Shown here in pieces: positions 1 through 11,203 of a stretch of 33,988 bases of DNA. Every line of letters starts with the position of its first letter. Position 1 is the stretch's first letter. The position numbers were made by a program, and so were the translations under genes. The stretch is from NCBI GenBank assembly GCA_903908605.1, contig CAIVSQ010000088.1, positions 1 to 33,988 on the forward strand, given 5' to 3'. The notes under the pieces are model-generated. The model did not search any database. It was not told the DNA's origin and saw nothing but the letters and a program-made list of their open reading frames with translations. The stretch comes from an uncultured Anaerolineae bacterium (GTDB lineage Bacteria > Chloroflexota > Anaerolineae > Anaerolineales > Villigracilaceae).

Positions 1-2
1 CA

Positions 3-1304
3 ACACCTGTCCCCCCCCCCGATGTTGCCCCCACCGCCACCCCGGAACCTGTCACCATCCGCTATGCTAACTGGAATCTGGGCACCGAAGAAGAGGATAA
101 TATTCAACGCCAGCTGATCAAGGCCTACATTGCCGCCAACCCGAATGTTACCGTTGAATTCGTTGACATGTCCGCCGAAGGCGGTTGGGATGCAGTCCTG
201 ACAGGTTATGCTGCCAAGGGCGAACTTCCCGATGTCTTCATGGCCAACAATGTCCCGCTGTATGTTAAGAACGGCTGGCTTGCTGACCTGAGCGATTATG
301 TAAAAGATGACGCCGACTGGAAAAGCGTACCCCAGGCACTCAAGAACGGTTTCACCTATTCTGGCAAGGTGATGGGTCTGCCCGCCGCCCAGTTCATTAT
401 GGGTTACTTCGTCAACAAGGACAAATTCGAAGCCGCCAACCTGGACGCCCCCGAATATGGCGTTTCTGTCGATGACTTCTTTACCGCCGTTACCGCGCTG
501 AACAACGTCCCCCAGGGCACTCTCGGGCTGGACGAAATGGAATTCGTAGGGGGATGGTACCCGAGCAGCCAGGACAGCAACCTGAAATGGTTCAGCTTCG
601 ATGGCGAAAAGATGAATTACAATTCTGCCGCCTTTAAGGCTGGTATTGCCAAGGCTGGCGAAATGAAACCCTACACCTGGCAGGGTCTCAGCGATGAACA
701 AAAGAAGAATTTCAAGTCCCAGGGCCCGTGGGAACTCTTCCTGAACCAGGAAGTTGGTGTTCGCTGGGATGCCTCCTGGGCTCTTCCGGATTACATCCAG
801 AAGGCCACCTTCAACTGGGACTTCATCGGCATCCCCGGTGGCAACCAGGCGCTGGTCTCTGACGTGATCGTTGTCTCCAAGACCGCCAAGAATGTTGATG
901 CTTCCTACCAGTTCGCCAAGTGGATGACCTACTCCACCGCAGCCTACGCCAAGGAAGCCGAACTGGCCAAGGCCAAGGGTTCCGCCCCCAAGATGCCCGT
1001 TTCTGTAGACGCAGCCTCACTCGATCTCTACAAGACCTTCGTCGACAAACCCGGCGTCCTTAAGGCTCTTGAAAACCTCGATAACAGCCTGGTCGAATCC
1101 CTCGCGAAAGTCATCCCCGGCTACATCAACGCCCGCTGGGAAGGCAAACCCGGCATTGACGTCGGTGAAGACAAAGATGTCAACATGTGGTATATGTTCA
1201 ACTTCGCTAATGAAGGTCGCTACAAGTACGAAGACTATTCGGCGAAACTGGAAGAATTTGCCAACAAGATTCTGGCCGATGCCCGGGCCGAGTTGAGCAA
1301 GTAA
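3..1304 (+). CDS. ABC sugar transporter solute-binding protein (5' end outside window)
   Basis: This is an extracytoplasmic sugar-binding protein of the ABC uptake family (SBP family 1), which would deliver a saccharide to a permease pair. The frame is open from base 3, so the signal sequence and presumed lipobox lie upstream; 433 residues are visible. The first visible residues form a Pro/Thr/Val linker, typical of surface-anchored binding proteins. The folded domain then begins at a strand reading [10 protein letters not shown], with the usual GELPDVFM segment and a C-terminal helix-rich lobe. The linker is partly encoded by a run of ten C. The gene stops at 1304, just before an intrinsic terminator. 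Binding proteins are often separated this way from their permease genes so that they are made in excess. I infer that it serves one of the downstream permease pairs. The exact sugar cannot be read from sequence. Confidence 0.88.
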   Translation, partial: TPVPPPDVAPTATPEPVTIRYANWNLGTEEEDNIQRQLIKAYIAANPNVTVEFVDMSAEGGWDAVLTGYAAKGELPDVFMANNVPLYVKNGWLADLSDYVKDDADWKSVPQALKNGFTYSGKVMGLPAAQFIMGYFVNKDKFEAANLDAPEYGVSVDDFFTAVTALNNVPQGTLGLDEMEFVGGWYPSSQDSNLKWFSFDGEKMNYNSAAFKAGIAKAGEMKPYTWQGLSDEQKKNFKSQGPWELFLNQEVGVRWDASWALPDYIQKATFNWDFIGIPGGNQALVSDVIVVSKTAKNVDASYQFAKWMTYSTAAYAKEAELAKAKGSAPKMPVSVDAASLDLYKTFVDKPGVLKALENLDNSLVESLAKVIPGYINARWEGKPGIDVGEDKDVNMWYMFNFANEGRYKYEDYSAKLEEFANKILADARAELSK

Positions 1305-1321
1305 TCCGCACGTAACACCAA

Positions 1322-1353
1322 GGGGCATTGCTTACCACAATGCCCCTTTTTTT
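1322..1353 (+). terminator. Intrinsic terminator after the solute-binding protein gene
   Basis: A perfect 9-bp stem (GGGGCATTG / CAATGCCCC, with a loop of about 7 bases) is followed directly by seven T. It lies 17 bases after the stop codon of the binding protein and 67 bases before the chosen start of the next gene. It probably ends most transcripts and lets a fraction through, which would set binding protein well above permease. No convincing promoter is visible between it and 1421, which favours read-through. Confidence 0.85.
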
Positions 1354-1420
1354 CTCTTTTCCAAACCAGTTCCATTACCCTACGCCTGGATATTTTCCCG
1401 GCAAATCGAAGAAACCAGCC

Positions 1421-4288
1421 ATGTCCTCCAGGTTGATCGCTTTTCTGAGATTATTCACCGCCCTTCTGCTCATCACGATGACGCTGCCTTTTTCACAGCG
1501 CGCCTCTGCGCGCCAGTTGGAACCACAACCGGTGCAGCAAACGGGCATAATCCAAATTCAGGCTGATGCATTTGGACGAACATTGGCCCAGGACGAAACA
1601 TCCAGCTTATACAGTGCACCAGCAGTGCTGCTGCAAATAGGGGAAGGCGTTTCATTCCAGGTAAACATACCTCAAGCCGGGTTGTACACAATCGCATTTG
1701 ACATGGTCGCTGGGACTGCCCTAAATCCACCCGAAGGGCAGCTAAAAATTGATGGCTCTTATCCTGTGCAGGATGCACGCCAGATCGTTTTCCCGCTTTT
1801 TTTCCAAAACAGTACAAACCAGTTTCCGCAGGATCGCTATGGCAACGATGCCCTCATCCGCCAGGTACGACGGCCTCTTTGGACAACAGTTGCCCTGCGA
1901 GATGCCAATCTCAGCCTGGAATACCCCATCAAGCTGCAAATCTCGCAGGGACAACATACTTTTGAGTTCAAAACGGCCAAAGCCGCCATGTACCTTGGCA
2001 ACGTAACCATCCGGGAATTCAGTGAATACCCGGCCTACAGTGCCTATTCCCAAGATAACCAGGTCCCCGACAGCTCAGGGGTTTTGATTGAACTACAAGC
2101 CGAATTCCCCACTTATAAAAATGACACCGCCATCCGTCCAGTTGCCAGTCGCAGCCTGTCGATTTCCCCCTACGATACAAACAAACTTCTTCTGAACACA
2201 ATCGGTGGTGAAAGCTGGAATGCAAGCGGCTCCACCGTTTATTATGAATTCACTGCGCCAGCAGATGGTATGTACCTGGTCACCCTGCGCGCCTTGCAAG
2301 ACACCCGCAACAACTTTACCGTCTTCCGCCGCATTACCATCAATGGCTCTGTCCCATTCGTTGAGCTCAACCAGGTCCCCTTCCCATACTCAACTGAATG
2401 GTCCAATGTTACCCTGGGCGGCGCAAAACCCTACAAGATCTTCTTGAAAAAGGGACTGAATGTACTGGGGATCGAAGCGACCAACTCTCCCTATCATTCC
2501 GCCATTGAAAAAATACAAAAGGCCATGGTCGACATCAATGACCTCTCGCTGGAAATCAAAAAGCTTACCGGCAATCAGGTGGATCGCTACAAAGAATGGG
2601 TCCTATCCGATTACATCCCCGATATCCGCGAACGCCTGTTGGCCATTGCTGATGATCTCGCCAGCGATAAGGAAATTCTGCTGGCCCTGAACGACAGCGG
2701 AGCCTCGCCGGAAATCCTTACCTACCAGATGGCCATCGACAACATCCGCTTCCTGGCGAATGACCCCGATAAGATTCCGGTCTATATGAACCGTTTCTCA
2801 CAAGGCTCGGGGTCAGCCGCCCAATTACTCGGCAACCTTCTTCCTGCCCTGCAAAGCCAGCCACTGGCCCTGGACAAGCTTTTCATCCACTCCCCTGACA
2901 GTCTGCCCGTCGAAAACAAGGTTTCGCTGTTCACCTCAATGGCAGAAAGCCTTAAGCGTTTTATCTACTCATTCCGACCGGATCCTTATCAATCCATTGG
3001 TGCCAGCTCAGATGAAATTGAAGTCTGGGTTAACCGTCCACGCCAGTATGTCGATTTGCTGCAAAGCATGACCGATAATACCTTTACCAAGGAGACCGGC
3101 ATCAAGGTTAAATTCTCCATTATGCCGGACGAATCCAAGCTGGTGTTGGCCAATGCCGCCGGCATTCAACCCGATGTTGCCCTGGGTGTCAGTACCAACA
3201 TCCCGTACGAACTGGCCATCCGCCACGCATTAAAAGATTTACGTTCCTTTGATAACTTTGATTCCTTCATTCACATTTATTCCCCTGGTTCACTGCTCAG
3301 CTACATTATCAATGACTCAGTCTATGCCATTCCCGAGACCCAGGATTTTTGGGTAACCTACTACCGCAAAGATATCCTCGATTCACTCGGGTTGCCTGTG
3401 CCAAAGACCTGGAACGAAGTGTTGGAAATTCTACCCGAACTGCAGCGGTACGGCATGAACTACAACACCGCACTCTCCAGTGGCAGCGGTTTGAAGGGCT
3501 ACCTGGTGACAGCGCCCTACCTTTTCAACTACGCCGCGCCCCTATACAACCCGGACGGATTTTCAACCGGCCTGGGCAGCGAAGAAGCCATCAACGCCAT
3601 CAAGTTCATGGCCGAAAGTTTTACCATCTATGGCATGCCGCTGACCACCTCCAGTTTTTATGACAGCTTCCGCTATGGCAGCCTGCCCGTTGGAATCTCC
3701 AATTTTGAGACTTATATAAAGCTCGTCACAGCCGCCCCGGAGCTCAATGGTTTATGGGGCATCGACCTTTACCCGGCAACCACCCTGCCGGATGGCACCC
3801 AACTACGATATGCCACCGGGTCCGCACAGGCCAGCCTGATGTTTGCCAACACAGACCGCCCAGACGATTCCTGGAAGTTTATGAAGTGGTGGATGTCGAC
3901 CGGAACCCAGGTGGAATTCCAGGAACAGCTTATCTTGAATTACGGACCGGAATACTTGTGGAATTCCGCCAATCTTGAGGCCTTCCAGTACCTGCAGATT
4001 CCGGATGAACACAAACGCGTCATCCTTGAGCAGTGGCAGTGGATGCAGGAACCGGTCAAACTGCCAGGCAGCTATATGCAGGAACGCGAGCTTAGCAATG
4101 CCTGGAATAAAATTGTCTTTGACGGGGTCAACCCACGTGTGGCCATCGACAGAGCCATTATCATCATCAACCGCGAAATCACACGCAAGATGGAAGAATT
4201 TGGATATCTAGAAAACGGAAAAAAGATAAAAGAGTTCAAAATCCCGACGATTGAAACAGTTAAAAGGTGGATGGATAATGCCAAATAA
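1421..4288 (+). CDS. Carbohydrate-binding-like / ABC solute-binding fusion protein
   Basis: This secreted protein of 955 residues is twice the usual length of a binding protein. An earlier in-frame ATG at 1328 lies inside the terminator stem, so the ATG at 1421 is preferred; it begins a clear signal peptide ([22 protein letters not shown]). Two beta-rich segments follow, at about 43-215 and 221-360. They resemble CBM6/CBM35 or galactose-binding jelly-rolls: each starts IQADAF or IELQAEF, and each has a strand like [13 protein letters not shown] mostly helical linker spans about 361-530. From about 531 to 940 there is a complete SBP family 1 domain ([44 protein letters not shown]). No lipobox is seen. 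The gene overlaps the next permease by 11 bases. I infer a polysaccharide-docking subunit for the first permease pair. The SBP call is secure; the jelly-roll assignment is by eye. Confidence 0.82.
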   Translation: MSSRLIAFLRLFTALLLITMTLPFSQRASARQLEPQPVQQTGIIQIQADAFGRTLAQDETSSLYSAPAVLLQIGEGVSFQVNIPQAGLYTIAFDMVAGTALNPPEGQLKIDGSYPVQDARQIVFPLFFQNSTNQFPQDRYGNDALIRQVRRPLWTTVALRDANLSLEYPIKLQISQGQHTFEFKTAKAAMYLGNVTIREFSEYPAYSAYSQDNQVPDSSGVLIELQAEFPTYKNDTAIRPVASRSLSISPYDTNKLLLNTIGGESWNASGSTVYYEFTAPADGMYLVTLRALQDTRNNFTVFRRITINGSVPFVELNQVPFPYSTEWSNVTLGGAKPYKIFLKKGLNVLGIEATNSPYHSAIEKIQKAMVDINDLSLEIKKLTGNQVDRYKEWVLSDYIPDIRERLLAIADDLASDKEILLALNDSGASPEILTYQMAIDNIRFLANDPDKIPVYMNRFSQGSGSAAQLLGNLLPALQSQPLALDKLFIHSPDSLPVENKVSLFTSMAESLKRFIYSFRPDPYQSIGASSDEIEVWVNRPRQYVDLLQSMTDNTFTKETGIKVKFSIMPDESKLVLANAAGIQPDVALGVSTNIPYELAIRHALKDLRSFDNFDSFIHIYSPGSLLSYIINDSVYAIPETQDFWVTYYRKDILDSLGLPVPKTWNEVLEILPELQRYGMNYNTALSSGSGLKGYLVTAPYLFNYAAPLYNPDGFSTGLGSEEAINAIKFMAESFTIYGMPLTTSSFYDSFRYGSLPVGISNFETYIKLVTAAPELNGLWGIDLYPATTLPDGTQLRYATGSAQASLMFANTDRPDDSWKFMKWWMSTGTQVEFQEQLILNYGPEYLWNSANLEAFQYLQIPDEHKRVILEQWQWMQEPVKLPGSYMQERELSNAWNKIVFDGVNPRVAIDRAIIIINREITRKMEEFGYLENGKKIKEFKIPTIETVKRWMDNAK

Positions 4289-5201
4289 GGACACGCTCCA
4301 ACGCTGGTTTACCAGGGAAGGCAATGCCTATCTCTTCCTCGGGATGTACGCGCTGTTATTCATAACCTTCATCGTCGTGCCCGTGCTGGTAGCATTTTTC
4401 CTATCTTTTACCTTTTTTGACACCATCCAATTACCCACCTTCACTGGCCTAAAAAATTACATTGTCCTGCTTACTCAGGATGATGTTTTTATGAAATATG
4501 TGTTACCCAACACCATCCAGTTCGCAGTCATCGTTGGCCCTGGCGGCTATGTGCTTTCGTTTTTCCTGGCATGGGTGCTCGCTCAACTTCCTAAAATTCC
4601 ACGCACACTCTTCGCGCTGATCCTCTACTCGCCCTCCATGACCTCTGGCGTGGCCATGGCAGTGGTTTGGAAGACCCTCTTCAGCGGTGATCAAAATGGT
4701 TACCTTAACAGCTTCCTGTTGGAATGGCGCCTGATCCAGGAACCGGTCCAGTGGCTGCAATCACCCCAGGCTCTCATGCCCATCATGCTGATCGTCACCT
4801 TATGGAGCAGCATGGGCATCGGTTTCCTGGCCATGCTGGCCGGTATTTTGGAGATTAACCCAGAGATGTACGAAGCCGGCAGCCTGGATGGAATCAGCAC
4901 CCGCCTGCAGGAAATTTTCTACATTACCATCCCATCTATGAAACCACAAATGCTGTTTGGCGCGGTCATGGCGATCGTTTCCACCTTCCAGGCTGGTGCC
5001 ATTGGCGTAACCCTCTCGGGTGCCAATCCCACCCCACAGTACGCCGGGCAATTAATTGTCAATCACATTGAGGACTATGGCTTTTTGCGGTATGAAATGG
5101 GCTACGCCGCAGCGGTTTCGGTGGTGCTTTTGTTCATGGTTCTCTTTTTTACCCGGCTGGCAAATAAATTATTCGCCAGCGATAACGAGGTGAACTTATG
5201 A
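4278..5201 (+). CDS. ABC sugar transporter permease, MalF type (pair A)
   Basis: This integral membrane subunit of a carbohydrate ABC importer has 307 residues and about six hydrophobic segments. The ATPase-docking EAA loop starts near residue 199 and reads [20 protein letters not shown], a variant of the usual EAAxxDGA form in which two small residues are changed. An ATG at 4251 is possible, but the ATG at 4278 has a good ribosome site (AAAGGTGG, 7 bases upstream) and removes residues that do not look like a permease N-terminus. It overlaps the preceding fusion gene by 11 bases and shares ATGA with the next permease, so the three are translationally coupled. It would form a heterodimer with that next protein. 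Confidence 0.92.
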   Translation: MPNKDTLQRWFTREGNAYLFLGMYALLFITFIVVPVLVAFFLSFTFFDTIQLPTFTGLKNYIVLLTQDDVFMKYVLPNTIQFAVIVGPGGYVLSFFLAWVLAQLPKIPRTLFALILYSPSMTSGVAMAVVWKTLFSGDQNGYLNSFLLEWRLIQEPVQWLQSPQALMPIMLIVTLWSSMGIGFLAMLAGILEINPEMYEAGSLDGISTRLQEIFYITIPSMKPQMLFGAVMAIVSTFQAGAIGVTLSGANPTPQYAGQLIVNHIEDYGFLRYEMGYAAAVSVVLLFMVLFFTRLANKLFASDNEVNL

Positions 5202-6103
5202 AAAAACGATGGTTCCAACGTGTCTCGGGTATACGAAACAACGGCATCAACCCACAGGGTTTTCACATCAGCCAGCTCAAGTTCTATATCCTGCTGCTGC
5301 CCCTGGCAGTTTTCATGCTGTTACCAATCGTCTTTATTTTTTCGCACGCATTCAAACCACCAGATGAACTCTTTGCCTACCCACCGCGCTTTTTTGTAAT
5401 CAACCCAACAATCAAGAATTTTAGCAACCTTTTTTCAAAGATGTCCACCTCAGGCGTGCCTGTCAGTCGCTACCTGTTCAATAGCGTGTTAATCACGGTC
5501 GTCACAGTCGCTTCCTCTATTCTTGTCTCAAGCACAGCAGCTTACGCACTCTCCAAGAAACGCTTCTCTTTAAAAAAGACCCTCTTTGCCATCAACACCG
5601 TGGCCCTCATGTTTGTGCCTATCGCAGTTACCATCCCGCGCTTCTTAATCATCCAAAAAATGGGATTGATCAACACCTTCCTGGTGCATATCCTGCCAGG
5701 TCTGGCCATGCCCGTTGGGCTCTTCCTGATCAAACAGTTCATCGACGGTATTCCCGATGAGGTGGTGGAAGCCGCCCAAATCGACGGTGCTTCAGATGTT
5801 CGGATTTACTGGCGCATCATCCTGCCCATGATCCGGCCTGCCATTGCCACAATCGCCATCCTGACATTTCAGGCGGCCTGGAATAACGCGGATATTTCGA
5901 CTCTCTACATCAACAGCGAGAGTCTTAAGACTTTCGCCTTTTACCTGGGCACGCTCACCTCCACCACATCAGGCGCCAACCTGGTGGCGGGCCAGGGCAT
6001 CGCCGCAGCAGCCTCGTTGATTATGTTTCTCCCCAACTTGATATTTTTCATCCTGCTGCAAAGCCAGGTGATGAGCACCATGTCACACTCGGGTCTTAAA
6101 TGA
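5198..6103 (+). CDS. ABC sugar transporter permease, MalG type (pair A)
   Basis: This is the second transmembrane subunit of pair A, with 301 residues. After a short cytoplasmic N-terminus it has about six membrane segments. The EAA loop is canonical and begins at residue 191 ([20 protein letters not shown]). The start is fixed by an ATGA overlap with the previous gene and by GAGGTGAA just upstream. The stop overlaps the start of the NHL/Yip1 gene, so transporter and accessory protein are coupled. No nucleotide-binding subunit is encoded nearby. A multifunctional ATPase of the MsmX/MsmK kind elsewhere in the genome is therefore the likely partner; that is inference. Confidence 0.93.
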   Translation: MKKRWFQRVSGIRNNGINPQGFHISQLKFYILLLPLAVFMLLPIVFIFSHAFKPPDELFAYPPRFFVINPTIKNFSNLFSKMSTSGVPVSRYLFNSVLITVVTVASSILVSSTAAYALSKKRFSLKKTLFAINTVALMFVPIAVTIPRFLIIQKMGLINTFLVHILPGLAMPVGLFLIKQFIDGIPDEVVEAAQIDGASDVRIYWRIILPMIRPAIATIAILTFQAAWNNADISTLYINSESLKTFAFYLGTLTSTTSGANLVAGQGIAAAASLIMFLPNLIFFILLQSQVMSTMSHSGLK

Positions 6104-8124
6104 TGAAACGCGCCCTGCGGATTAGCCTGCTCATAACCCTGCTGGCCCTGGTGTTCATAAAAGGAGCCGCACCGGTCCTGGCCGAATCGCCCTATACCAC
6201 TTGGGCACCTGGCCCAGGCGGTTACCTGTATTTCACCCAGGATGCCTACACCCCATCGACTGAGATTGACCTGCCCATCTCGGGTGCGGAGGATATGTTC
6301 GTCGCCCCGGATGGCATGCTCTACATCGCCGACACCGGCAATGGGCAAATTCTCAAGCTGGATAGCCAGCGCCAGGTGGTTGCCACACTCGGCAAAGGCG
6401 CCCTGGGTGGCCCAACTGGTGTATTTGTCGATGAAGAGGGCCTTGTTTATGTGGCCGATGGACAGAAAAATACCGTTGTAGTTCTTAATCCCGACGGCAG
6501 CTTGAAAAAAGAATTTGGTCATCCAAGCGAGCCGCTCTTTGGAAAAAACCGGGAATTCCTGCCACGCAAAATAGCGGTTGATAAACGCAAAAACATTTAC
6601 ATCGTCAGCGAAGGCTCGGTCAACGGCATCGTCCAGCTTAACACGAATGGCAACTTCATCGGTTACTTCGGCGCAAATTCCTCGCAAATGTCGATCAAGA
6701 TGATCCTGCAAAGAATGTTCCTGACCAAAGATCAGCTGGAACAATTCATCAAAAATGAGGCCGCTTCCCCCTCCAACCTTGCAATTGACCAGCAATCGAT
6801 GATTTACACCATCACCGCCGGCACATCGCGCTCAAAAAGCATACGCAAATTCACCATCTCCGGCAAAAACATATTCCCAGACGCTTACGGATCAGCCACC
6901 TTTCGCGATATTGATATCAGCCCCAATGGACTGATACTGGCGGTCGATGCCAATGGACGTATTTACGAATACGACCTGGACGGCGCACTACTGTTTGTCT
7001 TTGGCGCCAAGGACAAGGGCGACCAGCGGCTAGGCACACTCACCAATCCAACAGCAATAGAACGTGACGGTGAGTTCATCTATGTTCTGGACAAAGAAAA
7101 AAACGCCATTGTTGTATACCAAACCACCGCCTTTGCCAGAAAGGTTCATGAAGGCATCCGGTTATATATGGAAGGTTTCTATACCGAAGCCAGCCCGTCC
7201 TTCCAGGAAGTCTTAACCTATAACGGTTCCTACATTATGGCTTACCAGGCCATCGCAGACGCGTATTACAAGGCTGGCGATTACATCAACGCATTGAGTG
7301 CGTTTCGCTACGCCGAAGACCGCGAAGGCTATTCTCAAGCCTTCTGGGAACTACGCAACCAGGTTTTGCAACAACACCTGGCCAATGCCTTCATCGGCTT
7401 GTTCGCGCTCTGGGCAGTACTGAGCATCGGGGGTCGACTGGAACGACGTTATCGTTGGTTCGACCCGCTGCGTAAATCGATGGGCGACTTGCAAAATATC
7501 AAGCTAGTGGATGACTTTGTCTTTCTTTTCCGCTTTATCAAGCAGCCAGCCGATAGCTTTTACTACATAAAGAAACGCCAGCACGGCAGCCTGCTTTTCG
7601 CCGGAATCATCTTCCTGTGGGTACTGATCGTTCGCCTGCTGACATTGTACCTAACCGGGTTCAGCTTTAACCCAAACCTCTCCCCCGCTTATATCCGCGT
7701 GGAAAACGAAGCACTTTACGTTATCATGGCCCTCTTCCTGTGGAACACGGCCAACTTCCTGGTTTCAACCGTCAACGACGGTGAAGGCCGCGTGCGGGAC
7801 GTGGTGATCGGCAGTGCATACAGCCTGTTTCCATACGCACTCTTCGCCCTGCCCATCGCCCTGGTCTCCAACATCCTGACCCTCAACGAAGCCTTTCTCT
7901 TCTCCTTCTCAACCTTCCTGATGTGGTGCTGGACCGCGATTATGTTATTCATCATGGTCAAGGAAATTCACAATTACACTGTCCAGGAAACCATCCGCAA
8001 TATCCTGCTTACGATCTTTACCATGGCAATGTTCGTCCTGACCGGCTATATCCTGTACGTCCTCTTTAACCAACTGTATGACTTTATCCTGGCTATCATT
8101 CAAGAAGTGGGGCTGCGTGGCTAA
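6100..8124 (+). CDS. NHL-propeller / TPR / Yip1-like membrane protein
   Basis: This 674-residue protein has an unusual architecture. A signal peptide ends near residue 28. Residues about 55-340 contain NHL-type propeller blades, with repeats of the kind [19 protein letters not shown] and [19 protein letters not shown]. Residues about 345-420 form a TPR-like helical pair ([32 protein letters not shown]). A membrane helix at about 428-446 is followed by a basic stretch ([15 protein letters not shown]), which places that side in the cytoplasm. Residues about 470-665 are a polytopic Yip1-like domain. The propeller and TPR should therefore sit outside the membrane, anchored by the Yip1 part. Its position between two permease pairs implies a structural or adaptor role in the uptake machine, for example clustering binding proteins or holding the glycan; that is inference. 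The domain calls are good, the function is unknown. Confidence 0.8.
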   Translation: MMKRALRISLLITLLALVFIKGAAPVLAESPYTTWAPGPGGYLYFTQDAYTPSTEIDLPISGAEDMFVAPDGMLYIADTGNGQILKLDSQRQVVATLGKGALGGPTGVFVDEEGLVYVADGQKNTVVVLNPDGSLKKEFGHPSEPLFGKNREFLPRKIAVDKRKNIYIVSEGSVNGIVQLNTNGNFIGYFGANSSQMSIKMILQRMFLTKDQLEQFIKNEAASPSNLAIDQQSMIYTITAGTSRSKSIRKFTISGKNIFPDAYGSATFRDIDISPNGLILAVDANGRIYEYDLDGALLFVFGAKDKGDQRLGTLTNPTAIERDGEFIYVLDKEKNAIVVYQTTAFARKVHEGIRLYMEGFYTEASPSFQEVLTYNGSYIMAYQAIADAYYKAGDYINALSAFRYAEDREGYSQAFWELRNQVLQQHLANAFIGLFALWAVLSIGGRLERRYRWFDPLRKSMGDLQNIKLVDDFVFLFRFIKQPADSFYYIKKRQHGSLLFAGIIFLWVLIVRLLTLYLTGFSFNPNLSPAYIRVENEALYVIMALFLWNTANFLVSTVNDGEGRVRDVVIGSAYSLFPYALFALPIALVSNILTLNEAFLFSFSTFLMWCWTAIMLFIMVKEIHNYTVQETIRNILLTIFTMAMFVLTGYILYVLFNQLYDFILAIIQEVGLRG

Positions 8125-10306
8125 ATTAACCCGAATCTTGCATGTATTCTTCATCCTGGGGCTGGTATTGATGGCTTTTTACCCCAAACACATGGCATTT
8201 GCCTTGCAGGAAAAATCCCCTATTAATCCAGCGGAAGGAATGCCAGAATCTTACAAACAGGTGGCTGAAAACAAGCTGTTCATCCTGTATGTCGACGAGG
8301 AGGCACTCTCCTTCAATGTATTGGACAAACGCAGCGGCTACCTCTGGCACTCAAGCCTGGACGAAACCATCAAGACCGACCGGCTAAATAAATCCTGGAA
8401 GGCGTTCGCGCGCAGCGGATTGAGCATTGAATACCTCGATCCCAAGGCCGTAAATAAACGCATCTCGATCACCAACTCAACCCATCAAGTTAAGGTTCAA
8501 AACATCGATCACGGCATCTCAGCCGAAGTTAAATTCACGGACTTTGGCATCACCGTTGGGATCAACATCCAATTGGAAGACAACGGTGTCAGCGTGGAAG
8601 TCCCTTCCGCCTCCATCAAGGAAGAAAACCCGGATTTCAAACTCGGCCTGATCTACATCCAGCCATTCCTGGGTGCCACCCGCGCCGACAGTACGCTTGG
8701 TTATATGCTTATCCCGGATGGATCTGGCAGCCTCATCCGTTACACGGCGACCACCAAGGCCAAGAATATGTTTTATGGCCGCATTTATGGGCCAGACCTG
8801 GGCATGATCTCCTCGCTGCCCTGGGACCCGACCATCACGCGACCCTACCAGGTGTCTGTGCCGGTCTACGGTGTGCAGCATGGAGAGAAACAAAACGCCT
8901 TTGTCTCAATCGTGGAAAAAGGGGCCTCGTATGGCGAAATCCAGGCGCATCCATCCGGGATCATCACCAATTTCAACTTCATCTATAATGCTTTTGTCTA
9001 CAATGAAAGCTATTTCCAGGCCACCAACCGCTCGGGAGCGGGTGTCACCACACTGCAGAAGGAAACCAACCAGTTCGACATCAAAATTCATTATCGCTTC
9101 CTGACCGCCGAGATGGCTGACTATGTTGGTATGGCCAGGAGTTACCAGCAGTACCTGTTGGAACAAGGCATCCTGAAAAAGAACAAGGACCAGGGAACCG
9201 ACATCGGCATTCGCCTGGAATTTTTGGGAGGCGACAAAGAGCGTGTGCTGTTCTGGGATCGCCTGATCCCGATGACGACTGTCACACAGATGAGCAATAT
9301 CCTGCACGATATGCGCAGCCTGATCACGAATACAGATGTGGTTTATTATGGCTGGCAACCACTCGGCGCCGCCAGCATGCCACCCACCAGTATGAAACTG
9401 GATGCCACCTTGGGCAGCCTGGCCGATTTGCGCAAAATGGCTCAGGAAATAGCAGCGGGAGGTGGGCGGTTTTATCTCTATCTTGATCCCCAGGCTGCCG
9501 TTTGGCACGAATCCGGCTATTCTCCGCGCAATGACCTGGCCATGTCTATCACAAAGACCAATCTGGATTGGTACAACCGCTACAAAGCCAATTATTACTT
9601 CAATCTCGAAGCCCTCTCACCGCGCTTCACCAACCTACGAGAGTCTGTTTTCAAAGAGCTTGGTACGGGCCTGGCCCTGGATGGTATCGGCTACACGGCC
9701 TACAGCGATTTCAAAAATGGTCACCTTATTAACAGAGAAGGTTCCATCCACGCTTACCAGGAACTGCTGGCAAAAACCAAGACCCCCACACCCTTTTATA
9801 TTCCAAATGATTATGCCTTTGGCTCCATGAGCGCATACTACGACATGCCAATCAGCAGCAATGGCTATATCTACACATCCGAATCAGTCCCCTTCCTGGA
9901 AATCGTCCTGGCGGGCTGCGTGCCTTATTACGGTCCGGCGCTGAATTTCTCTTCCAATTTACGCGAGGACCTGCTACGCCAGGTGGATTACGGCGTCTAC
10001 CCGGCATATTTTCTCAGCCAAGAAGTGACCGCCCGCATCCTGAACACCAGCTCATCCTGGATATACACATCCTCCTATGCCCAATGGAAAGAAGAGATCC
10101 ACCGCACCTACCAGTGGATGAACAACCTGTTAAGCCCGGTGAGGGGACAGGAAATTGTTGCCCGGCAAACACTTGCCCAGGGTGTGTCAGCCACTACCTA
10201 TGCCAACGGCAGGCAGATCATCGTTAATTACAACGACAGCCCCATCCAGATCAAAGGGGTGTCGATCAACGCCAAGGACGCCGTGATATTGGAGGTGCAG
10301 CCGTGA
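8117..10306 (+). CDS. DUF5696-like secreted protein, possible glycoside hydrolase fold
   Basis: I recognise this as a DUF5696-type protein from the segment [15 protein letters not shown] (about 195-208) and its overall layout; no function for the family is known to me. The preferred start is the GTG at 8117. It has a purine-rich ribosome site (AAGAAGTGGGG) and opens with a signal peptide ([21 protein letters not shown]); an in-frame ATG at 8078 would put 13 extra residues before it. This gives 729 residues. The N-terminal half (about 30-380) is beta-rich, like the supersandwich domain of several hydrolases. The C-terminal half looks like a TIM barrel with acidic residues at strand ends: D522 in [11 protein letters not shown], plus the segments [22 protein letters not shown] and [11 protein letters not shown] small beta domain ends the protein. 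It overlaps the preceding gene by 8 bases and shares GTGA with the next permease. It could be an enzyme or a glycan-binding scaffold. Confidence 0.75.
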   Translation: MAKLTRILHVFFILGLVLMAFYPKHMAFALQEKSPINPAEGMPESYKQVAENKLFILYVDEEALSFNVLDKRSGYLWHSSLDETIKTDRLNKSWKAFARSGLSIEYLDPKAVNKRISITNSTHQVKVQNIDHGISAEVKFTDFGITVGINIQLEDNGVSVEVPSASIKEENPDFKLGLIYIQPFLGATRADSTLGYMLIPDGSGSLIRYTATTKAKNMFYGRIYGPDLGMISSLPWDPTITRPYQVSVPVYGVQHGEKQNAFVSIVEKGASYGEIQAHPSGIITNFNFIYNAFVYNESYFQATNRSGAGVTTLQKETNQFDIKIHYRFLTAEMADYVGMARSYQQYLLEQGILKKNKDQGTDIGIRLEFLGGDKERVLFWDRLIPMTTVTQMSNILHDMRSLITNTDVVYYGWQPLGAASMPPTSMKLDATLGSLADLRKMAQEIAAGGGRFYLYLDPQAAVWHESGYSPRNDLAMSITKTNLDWYNRYKANYYFNLEALSPRFTNLRESVFKELGTGLALDGIGYTAYSDFKNGHLINREGSIHAYQELLAKTKTPTPFYIPNDYAFGSMSAYYDMPISSNGYIYTSESVPFLEIVLAGCVPYYGPALNFSSNLREDLLRQVDYGVYPAYFLSQEVTARILNTSSSWIYTSSYAQWKEEIHRTYQWMNNLLSPVRGQEIVARQTLAQGVSATTYANGRQIIVNYNDSPIQIKGVSINAKDAVILEVQP

Positions 10307-11193
10307 ACCTGCGCAAGATGTTTATTCGCAATGAAATGCGGCACAGTACGCGTGAAGCTCTGTATGGCTACGCCTTTGTGCTGATCTGGATGATTGGGTT
10401 TGCTTTATTTACCGCCATACCACTGGTGCAAACTTTTAATTACAGTCTCAACCAGGTGACCGTCGAAGCCACCGGCATCAAGCTCGAATTCTTACAATGG
10501 CAAAACTACTCCCGGGCTCTCTTCACTGACCCTTCCTTTGTTGAGCTGCTAATCGGTTATGTGGTGGAGATCCTGGTCTCGGTGCCAATTGTTTTGATAT
10601 TTTCCTTGATCATCGCCCTGTTTCTCAACCTGAACTTCTCATTGAAGGGCTTGTTTCGCACCATTTTCTTTTTACCGGTGGTGATTACCAGTGGACCTGT
10701 TATCCAGGAGCTGACCGCCCAGGGCGCAACCTCGGCACCTGGCATCGCCAAATCAGTAGCGGTCACCGAATTCCTGGCCCAACTTCCACGCTACCTGCGC
10801 AATCCGGTCGAATACTTATTGACGTCTTTCATCCTGATCCTGTGGTTCTCAGGGGTGCAGATCCTGATCTACCTGGCCAGCCTGCAAAAAATTGATAAAA
10901 ACATCTACGAAGCGGCTGCCATCGACGGTGCCTCACCCTGGGAAGCTTTTTGGAAGATTACGCTGCCCTCCCTCTCCACCACCACCTTGGTCAACGCAAT
11001 CTACACCATTATCACGCTATCACATTTTTCCGAAAACAAGGTCATTAAGTATATCTACGGCCAGACTTACGCAGTGGAAGGTGGCATCGGTTATGCCAGC
11101 GCAATGTCGTTTATTTATTTCAGCGCCCTGGTAGCATTGCTGGTCATTTTTTACCTGTTACTCGGCCTGCGGGATCGTAAGAATGCCGATTAG
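10303..11193 (+). CDS. ABC sugar transporter permease, MalF type (pair B)
   Basis: This is the first subunit of a second carbohydrate permease pair, 296 residues with about six membrane segments. The EAA loop starts at residue 203 (EAAAIDGASPWEAFWKITLP). Translation is taken from the GTG at 10303. It has a near-perfect ribosome site (GGAGGTG, 5 bases upstream) and forms a GTGA overlap with the DUF5696 gene; the ATG at 10318 lacks such a site. It differs clearly in sequence from the pair A subunits, so the two pairs are not a recent duplication. No ATPase gene accompanies it. Confidence 0.92.
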   Translation: MNLRKMFIRNEMRHSTREALYGYAFVLIWMIGFALFTAIPLVQTFNYSLNQVTVEATGIKLEFLQWQNYSRALFTDPSFVELLIGYVVEILVSVPIVLIFSLIIALFLNLNFSLKGLFRTIFFLPVVITSGPVIQELTAQGATSAPGIAKSVAVTEFLAQLPRYLRNPVEYLLTSFILILWFSGVQILIYLASLQKIDKNIYEAAAIDGASPWEAFWKITLPSLSTTTLVNAIYTIITLSHFSENKVIKYIYGQTYAVEGGIGYASAMSFIYFSALVALLVIFYLLLGLRDRKNAD

Positions 11194-11203
11194 GAGACTT
11201 ACC

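Noticed and set aside
1328-1420. N-terminal extension of the fusion binding protein from the ATG at 1328
   Set aside because: The ATG is within the terminator stem, and the extra 31 residues would precede the signal peptide at 1421.
5941-6795. Long open frame of 284 codons on the - strand
   Set aside because: It lies opposite the start of the NHL/Yip1 gene, whose signal peptide and propeller repeats are clear on the + strand. The antisense product shows no coherent domain or ribosome site.
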